Part shown: positions 37,503-46,331 of the stretch, piece by piece | Numbering within the stretch: position 1 is the stretch's first letter | How the letters are laid out: each line of letters begins with the position of its first letter | Notes under the pieces: generated by a model | What the model was told of the DNA's origin: nothing | Databases searched by the model: none | Seen by the model: only the letters and a program-made list of their open reading frames with translations | Assembly: GCA_001797465.1 (NCBI GenBank) | Contig: MGPQ01000012.1 | Coordinates: forward strand, 323,863 to 387,862 | Direction: 5' to 3' | From: Deltaproteobacteria bacterium GWB2_55_19 | Lineage (GTDB): Bacteria > Desulfobacterota > GWC2-55-46 | Length of the DNA: 64,000 bases | Made by a program: the position numbers and the translations under genes

Positions 37503-38459
37503 TTACTGCATCCAGAGGTACATAAAACTCATGCCGAGCCTCCCTGTGAACGAGCCCGCGTCGATATTGACGAGGTTAATGGAGACCGGCAGGTCCTCGA
37601 GACTCGAATAAATGTTGTTCCTGTACGAGCGCGGAGGGGCATATGTGATGAGGCGCGCCTCTTTTATACCCGCCTTTGATTTGGCGGCCTCAACCGCGTC
37701 GTCCAAATAGCCTATCTCGTCGATGAGCTTCAAGTCAAGCGCCTGCCGTGCGGTATATACCCTGCCGTCGGCGATTTTCTTAAGCTCATCGCGCGTGAAA
37801 GAGCCCTTTCTCCCGTCCATAACAATATCAAGGAACCTCTCGTAGAGGTCGTCTATGATCGACTGGATTATGATTCTTTCGTCACCCGTCATGGGGCGGA
37901 GCAACGAGCCTATGTCTTTCTTATCCCCGGACTTTATCGTTTGGTTGGTTATCCCTACCTTCTCAAGGAGCCCTGAGGCGTTTACGCTGAAGGCGACGAC
38001 CCCTATGGAGCCTGTTACCGTAGTCGGGTGGGCTATTATCCTGTCGGAGGCCGCCGCGATATAGTAGCCGCCTGAGGCGGCGACGTCCATGAGCTCGGCT
38101 ATTACGGGGACCTTTTTCTTCTCCCTGAACTTCTTTATCTCGTGGGCGATGATGTCGGATGTCGTAACAGCCCCGCCCGGAGAGTCTATCCGCAGGACCA
38201 CTGCCCTTACGTCCTCGTCAACGGATGCCTTGTCAAGCTCCTCCCTTATCCGGGCGGTCATGTTCTGCTTCGTCGAGAAGACAGCGTCTTTCCTGTCGCT
38301 ATCGGTTATGATGCCGGATATGTCGATCAAGAGGACCTTGGCGTCGCCCTCGCCACCTATGACCTTTTCAATGAGAGGCTCGGCCGTGGGCAGCGTAATG
38401 ACTACGCACCCGCTCAGAAAAATCGACAAGAGAAAGATAAGTCTCAAGGCCGTCATCAT
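37503..38459 (-). CDS. sppA: Signal peptide peptidase SppA (short, lipoprotein form)
   Basis: This 318-residue S49 serine peptidase cleaves leftover signal peptides. The N-terminus ends in a lipobox (FLSGC), so it is probably a lipoprotein. VLRIDSPGGAVTTSD, the nucleophile Ser in VAASGGYYIAAASD, the following TVTGSIGVV and the catalytic Lys expected upstream of GDKKD indicate the single-domain (36K) type. Two ATGs (38459, 38456) with AAAGGAGG about 10 nt upstream are possible starts. Neighbours on both sides are on the same strand. Confidence 0.93.
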   Translation of the reverse strand: MMTALRLIFLLSIFLSGCVVITLPTAEPLIEKVIGGEGDAKVLLIDISGIITDSDRKDAVFSTKQNMTARIREELDKASVDEDVRAVVLRIDSPGGAVTTSDIIAHEIKKFREKKKVPVIAELMDVAASGGYYIAAASDRIIAHPTTVTGSIGVVAFSVNASGLLEKVGITNQTIKSGDKKDIGSLLRPMTGDERIIIQSIIDDLYERFLDIVMDGRKGSFTRDELKKIADGRVYTARQALDLKLIDEIGYLDDAVEAAKSKAGIKEARLITYAPPRSYRNNIYSSLEDLPVSINLVNIDAGSFTGRLGMSFMYLWMQ

Positions 38460-38465
38460 GGCGCT

Positions 38466-39539
38466 TCAAGCCTCCTTTATTATCCGCCTTATCCTCGCCT
38501 GCGTCTCTTCGACCGTCTCTACACCCGTATTCAATACGTGACACGTAGCCGATTCGAAGAGGGAGGAGAAGAAGGCCCTCTGGGCCTCGTTCCTCCTCAC
38601 AAGGAGGTATGGGTTATAGAACGACTCGTATTTGAAAGACCCGACGTCCGCGCCAGCGCCCGCGAGTACCTGTATTCTCCCCTCTTCGAGAACGGCTATC
38701 GCCTCGGCCGCATTAAGCCTCGCCTCAGCAGGCGAGTCAGCGTCCCTCCGCAGAAGTATAACAGACTTTACGACAGCCCTCTCGACGAACTTGTCGGCTC
38801 CGCCTATCCACTCCGGGTCGAGTATCGCCCTCGAATTAGCGAACGCGACGAAGTCGTTGTCCGGGACGTTCTCGCACTTGCAGCGTTCAAGGAGGCGCGT
38901 AAGCCCGGGGAAGCTCCTTACCATGTCTGTGCGGAGGTAGAACTTCCTCTCGGAAATATCCGCCATAGCGAGCCCCTTCTTGTACTGGAGGAAGACCCAG
39001 TCGTCGGAATGGATCTTTCCGTCCGGCAGTTGCATGAGCCCCCACGTGTGCGTGGATTTCCCGGTGCCGGTCGGCGCTATTATGACGACCCCCTTGCCGT
39101 GCAAAACCGCGCACGAGCCGTGTATGGAGTGGATGTTGTGCTGTGTCTCGAGTATGTCAGCGGCCATGCCGAGGGCCCACGACTTGCACTGGCCGTAGTA
39201 TTCGGTGTTTATGAATACGGCGGTCCTCGTCTCGTGGTTGTAGTAGGCGTGCGGGTCCATCCCCGCGACACCCGTTACCGCGTAAATGACCCCGTGCGGG
39301 AGCACATTCTGGGTCCTCGGGCCGGGGAACCAGTTCTCCACCCAGAAGTCGTATAGGTGGGCGGAATTCGTGTATAAGCGGATGACAATGCCGTGGATGT
39401 TGGCGTTCCAGTGATAGGTCTCGAAACCTTCGGAGAGCCTCGCCTCGGCAAGCGCGACGAGCGAGTTCCTCTCTTCGACGGTGACGTCCTTGCGGGAATC
39501 GACGCGGCCCCTTACGGCCGTGATGTGGTTAGAGAGCAT
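38466..39539 (-). CDS. P-loop protein with HPr kinase/PEPCK-like ATP-binding core, function unknown
   Basis: This 357-residue soluble protein has a P-loop in IIAPTGTGKSTHTWGLM and an acidic partner in GKIHSDDWVFLQYKKG, an arrangement like that of HPr kinase/phosphorylase and PEP carboxykinase (Walker A followed shortly by a Ser-Asp-Asp metal site). Before the P-loop are HGVIYAVTGVAGM and IHGSCAVLHGKG, the latter recalling the HGS-type strand before the HprK P-loop. The C-terminal third is helical. I do not recognise a named family. The frame is open to 39593; I prefer ATG 39539 (AGGGG upstream). It is 6 bp ahead of sppA. The nucleotide-binding part is fairly sure, the substrate unknown. Confidence 0.7.
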   Translation of the reverse strand: MLSNHITAVRGRVDSRKDVTVEERNSLVALAEARLSEGFETYHWNANIHGIVIRLYTNSAHLYDFWVENWFPGPRTQNVLPHGVIYAVTGVAGMDPHAYYNHETRTAVFINTEYYGQCKSWALGMAADILETQHNIHSIHGSCAVLHGKGVVIIAPTGTGKSTHTWGLMQLPDGKIHSDDWVFLQYKKGLAMADISERKFYLRTDMVRSFPGLTRLLERCKCENVPDNDFVAFANSRAILDPEWIGGADKFVERAVVKSVILLRRDADSPAEARLNAAEAIAVLEEGRIQVLAGAGADVGSFKYESFYNPYLLVRRNEAQRAFFSSLFESATCHVLNTGVETVEETQARIRRIIKEA

Positions 39540-39624
39540 TAAAACCCCTGGATACATTCGTACCGGCGGGCCCGGGGAGGCGGTCAATACCACGGCATGA
39601 TGTCGTTCCCGCGGAGTTTAAGCA

Positions 39625-39645
39625 GGCCCTGTTCGGCACAGGGCC
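39625..39645. other. Intergenic hairpin upstream of the P-loop gene
   Basis: GGCCCTGT, loop TCGGC, ACAGGGCC forms a perfect 8-bp stem in the 179-bp gap between the ribbon-helix-helix gene and the P-loop gene. No T-run follows on either strand, so it may be a weak terminator or an RNA leader structure. Confidence 0.4.
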
Positions 39646-39698
39646 AGAGTTCAAAATGAGCCCAATTGGTGTTTATTAAGCACGAACGACGGTTACGG

Positions 39699-39719
39699 AT
39701 TTGCCCGTCCGGCAAGGAC
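39699..39719 (-). repeat. 21-bp dispersed repeat, copy 2
   Basis: Exact reverse complement of 1823-1843. It abuts the stop codon of the small ribbon-helix-helix gene. Confidence 0.45.
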
Positions 39720-39907
39720 TAGCTCATCTTCCCCATCTTCGTGAGGAAGTCGCCGACCGCGACCCTTACCATGGCGCTAAGCGTCCACCTCTGGCCGAGC
39801 TTGCCTTTGTACTCTTCGGCAAGCTCCTTGAGCATATCTATCTGCTCGTCTTCGAGCGAGATAGTGACTTTTTTGAGTTTCTCCTCCGCGTGACCGTGGT
39901 CATCCAT
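39719..39907 (-). CDS. Small ribbon-helix-helix-like protein
   Basis: This 62-residue protein consists of a charged tail, a short strand (KKVTISLEDEQ), a helix (IDMLKELAEEYKGK) and a second helix (RWTLSAMVRVAVGDFL). That pattern matches the CopG/MetJ-type ribbon-helix-helix DNA-binding fold. AAGGGG precedes the ATG. It is 13 bp after the LOG gene and likely in the guaB-guaA-LOG transcript. There is no toxin gene beside it, so an antitoxin role is not supported. Target unknown. Confidence 0.65.
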   Translation of the reverse strand: MDDHGHAEEKLKKVTISLEDEQIDMLKELAEEYKGKLGQRWTLSAMVRVAVGDFLTKMGKMS

Positions 39908-39920
39908 TTAAAATCCCCTT

Positions 39921-40637
39921 TTAAGGAACGAGCTTTTTTTTCACGACCCTGGTCCGCGCCTTCGCACTCATTTTCCCTGAGGAGGACTTTATGAGCTTCT
40001 TCTTCCATTTCATGTGCCTGTTGATGATGCGGAGGACCTCTTTGGGGTCGTCGGTGACGTCGATGAAGTTAAGGTCCTCGGGCGTGATCGTCTTGTACTT
40101 GATCATCGTCTTTTTCATGAAGTCGAGGAGCGGGGCCCAGTACTCTCTCCCGAAGAGTATGAGCGGGAACGGGTGTATCTTGTGGGTCTGGATGAGCGTC
40201 AACGCCTCGAAGAACTCGTCCAGCGTGCCGAAGCCTCCGGGCATGCAGACGTACCCGATGGCGTACTTGACGAACATCACCTTTCTGGCGAAGAAGTACT
40301 TGAAGTGGAGCGCCTTGGACTGGTACCTGTTCGGCCTCTGCTCCTGCGGGAGCGTGATATTGAGACCAACCGACGCCCCGCCGTTTTTGCAGGCGCCCTT
40401 GTTCGCCGCCTCCATGATGCCCGGGCCGCCGCCTGTTATTATCGCATACCCGTTTTTAGAAAGGAGTGCCGCTATCTCCTCGGTCTTCTTATAATACTTG
40501 TTGTTCTGGTTTATCCTCGCCGAGCCGAAAATCGAGACCGCCGGGCCCATGTCCGAGAGCTCGTCGAACCCCTCGATGAATTCGCTCATGATCCTGAAAA
40601 GCCGCCAAGTCTCCTTGCCCTTGAGGTCCTCTACCAT
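39921..40637 (-). CDS. LOG family protein (TIGR00730, putative nucleotide 5'-monophosphate phosphoribohydrolase)
   Basis: This Rossmann-like protein of about 238 residues carries the two LOG signatures GGGPGIMEAANKGA and PGGFGTLDEFFEALT. LOG enzymes release the base from nucleoside monophosphates; PpnN-type bacterial members act on purine and pyrimidine nucleotides, plant ones activate cytokinins. I prefer ATG 40637, for which the GGGAG at the end of guaA can act as ribosome binding site; an ATG at 40655 would overlap guaA by 10 bp with no such site. Its place directly behind guaB-guaA suggests a link to purine nucleotide balance. Confidence 0.88.
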   Translation of the reverse strand: MVEDLKGKETWRLFRIMSEFIEGFDELSDMGPAVSIFGSARINQNNKYYKKTEEIAALLSKNGYAIITGGGPGIMEAANKGACKNGGASVGLNITLPQEQRPNRYQSKALHFKYFFARKVMFVKYAIGYVCMPGGFGTLDEFFEALTLIQTHKIHPFPLILFGREYWAPLLDFMKKTMIKYKTITPEDLNFIDVTDDPKEVLRIINRHMKWKKKLIKSSSGKMSAKARTRVVKKKLVP

Positions 40638-40645
40638 GTCCTGAG

Positions 40646-42193
40646 CTACTCCCATTCTATAGTTGATGGTGGTTTAGAGCTTATGTCGTATACAACCCTG
40701 TTTACGCCTCTTACCTCGTTTATGACGCGCCTCGATATGTTCTCCATAACCTCGTAGGGGAGCTTCACCCAGTCCGCGGTCATGCCGTCCACGCTCTCAA
40801 CGGCGCGGAGCGCGATGGTGTTCTCGTATGTCCTCTCGTCCCCCATGACCCCGACGGTCCGTATGGGCAGGAGCACCGCAAACGACTGCCAGATCTTCTT
40901 ATACAACCCGGCTGACTTTATCTCCTCAAGGACTATCGCATCGGCCTCTCTTAATATATCGCACCTTTTCTTCGTTACTTCACCTATAATCCTTATGGCG
41001 AGGCCGGGGCCGGGGAACGGCTGGCGGTCGATTATCTCGTCCGGCATCCCCATCTCCCTGCCCAAGGCCCTCACCTCGTCCTTGAAGAGTTCGCGGAGCG
41101 GCTCCACGAGCTTGAGCTTCATCTTCTTGAGCAAACCGCCGACGTTGTGGTGGCTCTTTATCGTAGCCGAGGGCCCCTTGAAGGATACGCTCTCGATGAC
41201 GTCGGGATATAAAGTGCCCTGCGCAAGGAACTTTACGTTCTTTATCTTCTTCGCCTCCGCCTCGAAGACCCGGACGAACTCCCCGCCTATTATCTTCCTC
41301 TTCCTCTCGGGGTCCTCTACACCCTTGAGCTTCTTAAGGAACCTGGCCGAGGCGTTGACACGGCGGATGTTCATGTGGAAGCTCTTTTTCAAGGTCGCCT
41401 CGACCTTGTCTGCCTCATTTTTTCTCAAGACGCCGTTATCGACGAATATGCAGGTGAGGCGCGCGCCTATCGCCTTGTGGACGAGGAGCGCGGCTACGGC
41501 GGAGTCGACCCCGCCGCTTATGCCGCAGACGACGCGGTCTTCACCGGCCCTTGCCCTGATGTCTTCAATTGACGTCTCGATGAACGACTTCATGGTCCAC
41601 GCAGGCTTCAACGCGCATACCTGGAAGAGGAAGTTCTTGAGTATCTTATCCCCCTTAGGGGTATGTACGACCTCGGGGTGGAACTGGACTCCGTATATTT
41701 TACGTTTTGCGTCCCCCATCGCGCAGATTGCGGAGTTGTCTGACCTCGCGATGGTCTTGAATCCCGGCGGCAGGGCCTCAACCCTGTCGCCGTGGCTCAT
41801 CCAGACCTTCATAGGGCCGGAACCCAGCCCATTGAAGAGGTCTCCGGCGTTTTCTATGACGATGTCGGCGCCCCCGTACTCGCGTTTATTCGACCTCTCG
41901 ACCTTGCCGCCGAGGAGCTTGGCAATAAGCTGCATACCGTAGCAGATGCCGAGCACCGGTACGCCGAGACCAAAAATCTCCCTGCCTATCATCGGCGCGC
42001 CCTTGTCATAGACCGAGGACGGGCCTCCCGAGAGTATGATGCCCTTGGGTTTAAACGCCTTTACGGACGCAAGCCCCGAATTAAAGGGATGTATCTCGCA
42101 GTAGACCTTCGCCTCCCTGACCCTCCGGGCGATGAGCTGGGTGTACTGGGAGCCGAAGTCGAGTATAAGTACCTTTTCTGAGTGTATGTCCAT
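40646..42193 (-). CDS. guaA: GMP synthase (glutamine-hydrolysing)
   Basis: This 515-residue enzyme converts XMP to GMP. The class I glutaminase domain has Cys in [10 protein letters not shown] and His-Glu in [11 protein letters not shown]; the ATP pyrophosphatase has the P-loop [15 protein letters not shown]; and the C-terminal dimerisation domain ends with the characteristic KPPSTIEWE. It lies 30 bp behind guaB; LOG follows within 10 bp. The ATG has no clear Shine-Dalgarno. Confidence 0.97.
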   Translation of the reverse strand: MDIHSEKVLILDFGSQYTQLIARRVREAKVYCEIHPFNSGLASVKAFKPKGIILSGGPSSVYDKGAPMIGREIFGLGVPVLGICYGMQLIAKLLGGKVERSNKREYGGADIVIENAGDLFNGLGSGPMKVWMSHGDRVEALPPGFKTIARSDNSAICAMGDAKRKIYGVQFHPEVVHTPKGDKILKNFLFQVCALKPAWTMKSFIETSIEDIRARAGEDRVVCGISGGVDSAVAALLVHKAIGARLTCIFVDNGVLRKNEADKVEATLKKSFHMNIRRVNASARFLKKLKGVEDPERKRKIIGGEFVRVFEAEAKKIKNVKFLAQGTLYPDVIESVSFKGPSATIKSHHNVGGLLKKMKLKLVEPLRELFKDEVRALGREMGMPDEIIDRQPFPGPGLAIRIIGEVTKKRCDILREADAIVLEEIKSAGLYKKIWQSFAVLLPIRTVGVMGDERTYENTIALRAVESVDGMTADWVKLPYEVMENISRRVINEVRGVNRVVYDISSKPPSTIEWE

Positions 42194-42223
42194 ATCGATT
42201 AAATGACGGGGTCTCCTCCGCCC

Positions 42224-43684
42224 TTACGCCTCCTGCTTGTAGTTCGGGGCCTCTTTGGTTATCGTTACGTCGTGGACGTGGCTCTCTCTCAACCCCGACG
42301 ACGTTATCTTTACGAACCGCGCCTTCTCGTGGAGCTCTGGTATCGTCCTTGAGCCGCAGTAGCCCATCCCGGCACGGAGGCCGCCTATGAGCTGGAAGAT
42401 GGTAGAGGCGATGGGGCCCTTGTGCGGGACCCTCCCCTCTATGCCTTCGGGCACGAGTTTAAGCTCGCTCTCCACGTCCTCCTGAAAGTACCTGTCCTTC
42501 GACCCCTTCTTCATCGCTTCAATAGAGCCCATGCCCCTGTAAACCTTGAAGGTGCGGCCCTGATAAAGGATCGTCTCTCCGGGGGACTCGTCCGTCCCGG
42601 CAAACAGGCCGCCTATCATTATGGAGTCTGCCCCTGCCGCGAGCGCCTTTGTGATGTCGCCGGAATACTTTATTCCGCCGTCGGAAATGACCGGGATGTT
42701 CTTTTTCCGCGCTACGGCCACGCAATCGCTCACCGCGGTTATCTGCGGCACCCCTATGCCGGTGACTATCCTGGTCGTGCAGATGGAGCCTGGCCCCACG
42801 CCGACTTTTATGGCGTCTACCCCGGCCTTGATGAGCGCTTCAGCCGCCTGCGCGGTCGCGATATTGCCTGCTATCAACTGGCAGTTGAAGCTCTTCTTCG
42901 TGGACCTTACCGCGTCGATTACGCCGCTACTGTGGCCGTGAGCGGTATCGATGATGATGCAGTCCGCGCCAGCCTTAATGAGGGCCTCAATACGCGCCTC
43001 CCTGTCAAAGGACACCCCGACGGCCGCGCCCACGCGGAGCCTGCCGAGATCGTCCTTGCAGGAGTCCGGGTACTTCTCCCTCTTCTCGATGTCGGTTACG
43101 GTGATGAGGCCCTTAAGCCTGTTCTTTTTATCCACCACCGGGAGCTTCTCTATCCTGTGCTTGTGGAGCATCTCCTTGGCCTTTTCAATGGACGTCCCGC
43201 AAGGGACGGTTATGACCTTCGTAGTCATAATCTCGGATATTTTCCTTAAATGGTTCGTCTCGAACCTCAAGTCCCTGTTGGTGAGTATGCCGACGAGGAC
43301 GCCGTCCTTGACGATCGGGAAGCCCGATATCTGCTCCCTCCTCATTATATCGAGCGCGTCCTCGACCTTCTGCTCGGGGCTCAAAGTCATGGGTTTTGAG
43401 ATTATGACGGACTCGTACTTCTTGACCTTGTCGACCATCGCCGCCTGCTCGTCTATCGTAAGGTTCTTGTGTATGATGCCGATGCCCCCGGCCTGCGCTA
43501 TGGCTATTGCCATGCGGGACTCGGTCACAGTGTCCATCGCCGCGCTCATGAGCGGGATATTCAGCCTTATCTCGTTAGTGAGCCTCGTTGAGATATCTGC
43601 GTCCCTCGGAAGCACCTTCGAGAACGACGGCTCCAGGAGCACGTCGTCAAAGGTCAGTGCGTTCTTTATCTTAAGATAATCCAT
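42224..43684 (-). CDS. guaB: Inosine-5'-monophosphate dehydrogenase
   Basis: This 486-residue enzyme oxidises IMP to XMP, the committed step to GMP. The barrel start is [14 protein letters not shown]; two CBS domains are inserted at about 95-210 ([38 protein letters not shown]); the catalytic Cys loop is [13 protein letters not shown] and the flap region follows [25 protein letters not shown] precedes the ATG. It heads guaB-guaA-LOG-RHH, and is 15 bp after the Ppx/GppA gene, so purine synthesis and an alarmone/polyphosphate enzyme share a transcript direction. Confidence 0.97.
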   Translation of the reverse strand: MDYLKIKNALTFDDVLLEPSFSKVLPRDADISTRLTNEIRLNIPLMSAAMDTVTESRMAIAIAQAGGIGIIHKNLTIDEQAAMVDKVKKYESVIISKPMTLSPEQKVEDALDIMRREQISGFPIVKDGVLVGILTNRDLRFETNHLRKISEIMTTKVITVPCGTSIEKAKEMLHKHRIEKLPVVDKKNRLKGLITVTDIEKREKYPDSCKDDLGRLRVGAAVGVSFDREARIEALIKAGADCIIIDTAHGHSSGVIDAVRSTKKSFNCQLIAGNIATAQAAEALIKAGVDAIKVGVGPGSICTTRIVTGIGVPQITAVSDCVAVARKKNIPVISDGGIKYSGDITKALAAGADSIMIGGLFAGTDESPGETILYQGRTFKVYRGMGSIEAMKKGSKDRYFQEDVESELKLVPEGIEGRVPHKGPIASTIFQLIGGLRAGMGYCGSRTIPELHEKARFVKITSSGLRESHVHDVTITKEAPNYKQEA

Positions 43685-43699
43685 GCGTCGAACCTCCCG

Positions 43700-44659
43700 T
43701 TATAAGACGGTCTTATTTATCTCGTTCAATATTATGCCTTCGAGGAGCCCGGCGTCAACGACCGTAATGGAAGAGAAGCCAAAGGCCTCCATGGTAAGGA
43801 GCGTAATGGCGGACCCGGGGATGATCAGGTCTTCCCTGCCCTTTTCCAGCGACAATACCTTCTCGCGCTCCTTAAGGCTCATGGGAAGGAGCCACCTGTA
43901 CATCCGCTCTACATTAGCCTTCTTAAGGACGTAATTGTTTATGCGGCCTCTATCATAGACAGCAAGGTCCTGGTCGAGCGCGGCGAGCGTCGTGATGGTC
44001 CCGGCGGTGCCTACGAATATCGCGCCGCCTTTGCCGGAGTATCTTTCCAGATCGACCCCGGCCCTGGATACGCGCTTCCTTAACTCTCCTATTACAGACC
44101 CTATCTCTGCCTCAAGGGCGGCTATCTCTTTCGCCACGGGAGGGTCGCTTTTCAGGTGCCTCTCGGTCAGGTGTACGACACCCATCTCCATTGACCACTC
44201 GAGCGCGACACCGTCTTTATCCGTGAATATGAATTCCGTTGAGCCGCCGCCTATGTCGATGACGAGCCTTTCCGGGGACCCGTCCTTTATGACCGACATG
44301 ACGCCCTGAAGCGACAGCCGGGCCTCCTCGTCGCCTGTTATGACGGTTACATCTATCCCGGTCTTTTCCAATACCTCTTTTCTGAATGCCGAACTGTTTT
44401 GGGCGCGCCTCACCACACTTGTGGCGAATGCGAGGACCTTGGTAACCCCGTTTGAGTCTATCTCCTTCTTAAAGCCCTCAAGCGCCTTTATGGTGCGTCT
44501 CATCGCCTCATCCGACATCCCCAACTCATCCGAGTAACCGCCGCCGAGCCTCGTTATCGCCCTCTTGTACAAGATGGGTTTAAGACCTTTGTCCGTGGAC
44601 GGCTCGGCTATTAACAGCCTCAGGGTGTTCGTGCCGATATCGATGGACGCGTATCTCAT
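43700..44659 (-). CDS. Ppx/GppA family phosphatase
   Basis: This 319-residue protein of the ASKHA fold hydrolyses terminal phosphates from polyphosphate or from pppGpp. Motifs: IDIGTNTLRLLIAE (phosphate 1), FATSVVRRAQNSSAF, the catalytic Glu region VITGDEEARLSLQG, VIDIGGGSTEFIF (phosphate 2) and GTAGTITTLAAL. It is of the short type lacking the C-terminal HD-like domain of E. coli Ppx/GppA, so the two activities cannot be told apart from sequence. AGGAG lies immediately before the ATG. Confidence 0.92.
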   Translation of the reverse strand: MRYASIDIGTNTLRLLIAEPSTDKGLKPILYKRAITRLGGGYSDELGMSDEAMRRTIKALEGFKKEIDSNGVTKVLAFATSVVRRAQNSSAFRKEVLEKTGIDVTVITGDEEARLSLQGVMSVIKDGSPERLVIDIGGGSTEFIFTDKDGVALEWSMEMGVVHLTERHLKSDPPVAKEIAALEAEIGSVIGELRKRVSRAGVDLERYSGKGGAIFVGTAGTITTLAALDQDLAVYDRGRINNYVLKKANVERMYRWLLPMSLKEREKVLSLEKGREDLIIPGSAITLLTMEAFGFSSITVVDAGLLEGIILNEINKTVL

Positions 44660-44671
44660 CTCCTGCGTAAG

Positions 44672-45079
44672 CTACTCCCTCTCGGTTGCGATGGATAGCC
44701 TCTCGGCGCCGGCGAGCTTCGCGGTATCGAGTATCCTTACTATCAGGCTGTGGCGGGCGTCGCCGTCGGCCTTGACGACGACGGTCCTGTCCTTGCCCGC
44801 CTCAAATCCGGTCCTTAATTCACCTGAGAGGCCGGCAAGGGTTACAGGCCTGCCGTTCAGGTTTATGACCCCGTCAGAGCTCACCGCGACTATGGCCCCT
44901 TTGCCAGGCTCGGCGTCGGAGGTCGACGCCCTCGGGAGCTTTATCTTGAAGGACTCGGTCATGATGAGCGGCGTCGTCACCATGAATATGACGAGGAGGA
45001 CGAGCATCACGTCGGTCAACGGCGTGATGTTTATCTCGGCCATCATCCGCTCTTTATTATCGTTTATCTTCCATGCCAT
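44672..45079 (-). CDS. tolR: TolR/ExbD biopolymer transport protein
   Basis: This 135-residue inner-membrane protein has one transmembrane helix. The N-terminus MAEINITPLTDVMLVLLVIF carries the essential Asp of TolR/ExbD; the periplasmic domain fits in the rest. With TolQ it forms the proton-driven motor that energises the outer membrane. Its start overlaps the end of the TolQ gene by 23 bp. tolA, tolB and pal are not in the window, so Tol and Exb cannot be separated with certainty. Confidence 0.9.
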   Translation of the reverse strand: MAWKINDNKERMMAEINITPLTDVMLVLLVIFMVTTPLIMTESFKIKLPRASTSDAEPGKGAIVAVSSDGVINLNGRPVTLAGLSGELRTGFEAGKDRTVVVKADGDARHSLIVRILDTAKLAGAERLSIATERE

Positions 45080-45695
45080 CGGATATAAAAGCCTCCGTTA
45101 ACTCCGAGGCCGAGGCCTCGAGCTCGAGCGAGTACTTCGAAACGGTCCTTACAAAGTAGTTGTACGCCGCGACCGCCGGTATAGCGACGAAAAGCCCGGC
45201 GGCTGTCGCAACGAGCGCCTCGGCTATGCCGTCGGCAACGGCTGAGGGGGACGCCCCTTGAGTGAGCGCCATGTCGCTAAAGGCCCTTATGATGCCGAGT
45301 ACCGTGCCAAAGAGGCCGATGAACGGGGCTGTCGAGCCGATCGTCCCGATGACACCCAGGAACCGCTCCAGCTTTTGTACCTCACGCCTCCCGGCGAGCT
45401 CCATCGCCCCTTCTATAACATCCTTCTTTCTGCCACGCTTCTCGTAACCTGCGAGGAACACCCTTCCAAGGGGGGATTCCGCCACGCCCGAGTAACCGGC
45501 CGCAACAGAGAGGCCGCTACTGCCAAGCGTCTTTTTTAGCGGTCCGATGAGGTCGGCGATCCCCCTCCTGAACTTTCTAAAGGCCCACGCCCTCTCAAGC
45601 ATGATAGCGACGGACAATACCGAAAGCAACCCGAGGACGATGACCGTAACCCCGCCCTTTGAAATGAGCCCTATGAAGGAAAGCCCTCCGAACAC
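45057..45695 (-). CDS. tolQ: MotA/TolQ/ExbB proton channel family protein
   Basis: This 212-residue inner-membrane protein has three hydrophobic segments (about 12-34, 115-140, 155-180). The family block GTIGSTAPFIGLFGTVLGIIRAF is split between helices 2 and 3, and GIAEALVATAAGLFVAIPAV contains the conserved Thr/Ala stretch of the channel. It starts with GTG, with AGGGGAG upstream, immediately after the stop of the gamma carbonic anhydrase gene. TolR follows in an overlapping frame. This is not MotA: the length and the TolR partner argue for Tol/Exb. Confidence 0.92.
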   Translation of the reverse strand: MFGGLSFIGLISKGGVTVIVLGLLSVLSVAIMLERAWAFRKFRRGIADLIGPLKKTLGSSGLSVAAGYSGVAESPLGRVFLAGYEKRGRKKDVIEGAMELAGRREVQKLERFLGVIGTIGSTAPFIGLFGTVLGIIRAFSDMALTQGASPSAVADGIAEALVATAAGLFVAIPAVAAYNYFVRTVSKYSLELEASASELTEAFISDGMEDKR

Positions 45696-46214
45696 CTAAG
45701 CTCCCCTGTATTCGAGATAGTTCCTCGAATACTCCATATAGTTCCCGGCGGACTTAAGGATGCGCGCGACCTCTTCGTCCGTAAGCGCCCTCTTTACCTT
45801 GCCGGGGACGCCCAAAACAAGTGACCGCGGCGGGACCTTCATGCCTTCGGTCACGAGCGCGCCCGCGCCGATTATCGAGTCCTCGCCCACTTCCGCGTTG
45901 TCGAGTATTATCGAGCCCATGCCTATGAGACACCTGTCCCTGACAATACACCCGTGGAGTATGACGTTGTGCCCTATGGTTATGTCGTCGCCTATTATGA
46001 GCGGGTAGGTGTCTTTCGTGACATGTAGGGTGCAATTGTCCTGTACATTGGTCCTCTTGCCTATGCGGATGTAGTGGACGTCGCCGCGAACTACCGCATT
46101 GAACCAGACGCTCGAGTGTTCGCCTATCTCGACGTCCCCTATGATGGACGCGTTATCGACTACGAAGGCCGTCTCGTGGATACGGGGGTTTATCCCCTTG
46201 TAAGGCATTATCAT
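45696..46214 (-). CDS. Gamma carbonic anhydrase family protein
   Basis: This 172-residue left-handed beta-helix protein has hexapeptide repeats (VVDNASIIGDVEIGEHSSVWFNAVVRGD is the first part, followed by DNCTLHV, IGHNVILHGC, IGMGSIILDNAEVGEDSIIGAGALVTEG in order). The three zinc-site histidines (LHV, IGHN, LHG) are present, as in the YrdA/CaiE/PaaY group; carbonic anhydrase activity is possible but not assured. Its stop abuts the TolQ GTG start, so the three genes form one transcript. Confidence 0.9.
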   Translation of the reverse strand: MIMPYKGINPRIHETAFVVDNASIIGDVEIGEHSSVWFNAVVRGDVHYIRIGKRTNVQDNCTLHVTKDTYPLIIGDDITIGHNVILHGCIVRDRCLIGMGSIILDNAEVGEDSIIGAGALVTEGMKVPPRSLVLGVPGKVKRALTDEEVARILKSAGNYMEYSRNYLEYRGA

Positions 46215-46331
46215 TATGGGCTATCCCCCGTTGAGTATGACTTCAGTTTCGATGCCTTTTGAGCCAGTTACGCACGGCATGGATTTGAACTGTTAATTCT
46301 ATAACTTTTCATGGACGAATTAAAGCGATTT

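Noticed and set aside
39719-39907. Antitoxin of a toxin-antitoxin pair
   Set aside because: No toxin-like gene adjoins; the partner position is taken by the LOG gene and a 179-bp gap.
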